Under the pieces are notes generated by a model. That model saw only the letters and a list, made by a program, of their open reading frames with translations. It was not told the DNA's origin and did no database searches. Of a stretch of DNA of 64,000 bases, positions 63,738-64,000 are shown in pieces. Position 1 is the stretch's first letter; the number at the start of each line of letters is the position of its first letter. Origin of the DNA: Apostichopus japonicus (lineage: Eukaryota; Echinodermata; Holothuroidea; Aspidochirotida; Stichopodidae); the NCBI RefSeq assembly GCF_037975245.1, contig NC_092576.1, forward strand, positions 27,479,611-27,543,610. The letters are read 5' to 3'. A program made the position numbers and the translations under genes.

Positions 63738-64000
63738 CTCGGGAAGGAGATGGTAATAATTAAAAAAAAAGCAAATATAACCTAAAACAATATCATTAAT
63801 GTTACATGTTAGAACTATTATCTACAATACAGGATGTTATCATTAATACATCAAACAATGAAAGACTTTTAATTATTTTGAATAAGCTGACATTATACCC
63901 ATGCATTACTTTAAGTTTGAATACAATGGAGAAGACGTTGTTTAACATTGACGGATCTGTATTTTATTTATACACTAGCTCAATGTATATCTTAAAAGAT
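63738..64000. other. intron of the right plexin gene
   Basis: AT-rich sequence upstream of the penultimate plexin exon. No further exon was seen before the window ends. Confidence 0.5.

Overview
The window looks like genomic DNA of a marine invertebrate deuterostome, most likely an echinoderm. Genes are split by many introns with GT-AG junctions, the DNA is AT-rich, and SINEs, LINEs, a Penelope-like element, hAT-type elements and minisatellites are dense. The gene content (two plexins, a secreted LRR protein, ILVBL, an IL-17-type cytokine) fits a deuterostome. The species cannot be fixed from sequence alone.

Layout, left to right. (1) 817-8754, minus strand: the 5' half of a plexin-family receptor (signal peptide, Sema, PSI, IPT-like, PSI, IPT) in ten exons that join in phase; it runs off the left edge. 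(2) 12261-13706, plus: an intronless secreted LRR protein with N- and C-terminal cysteine caps and a hydrophobic C-terminus. A stray copy of its C-terminal cap lies just downstream, and its upstream flank is repeated about 3.7 kb further on, suggesting a decayed tandem paralogue. (3) 16347-18308: a LINE reverse transcriptase fragment and a degenerate repeat. (4) 18551-44304, minus: a complete ILVBL (HACL2) gene, 13 coding exons, 625 aa, with consistent splice phases and end-to-end similarity to the animal family. (5) 44450-52400: SINEs, a Penelope-like element cut by a hAT-type insertion, a LINE cut by another, and long (TA)n tracts. (6) 56110-59708, plus: an IL-17-type cytokine in three exons. 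(7) 62662-63737, minus: the last two exons of a second plexin, which continues past the right edge.

The most striking feature is the ILVBL introns. They hold large tandem arrays, and at four exons the duplicated unit carries the gene's own splice junction: the exon 11 donor (about 114 copies of 28 bp), the exon 7 acceptor (12 copies of about 112 bp including the real one), the exon 9 donor (2 copies) and the exon 2 acceptor (2 copies, the extra one cut by a 447-bp hAT-type element). The transcript therefore carries many sequence-matched decoy splice sites. This is read directly from the sequence; whether it affects splicing is unknown.

The genes do not form an operon or an evident pathway. 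Plexin and LRR are divergent across about 3.5 kb, and ILVBL and IL-17 are independent units between two plexins in the same orientation.
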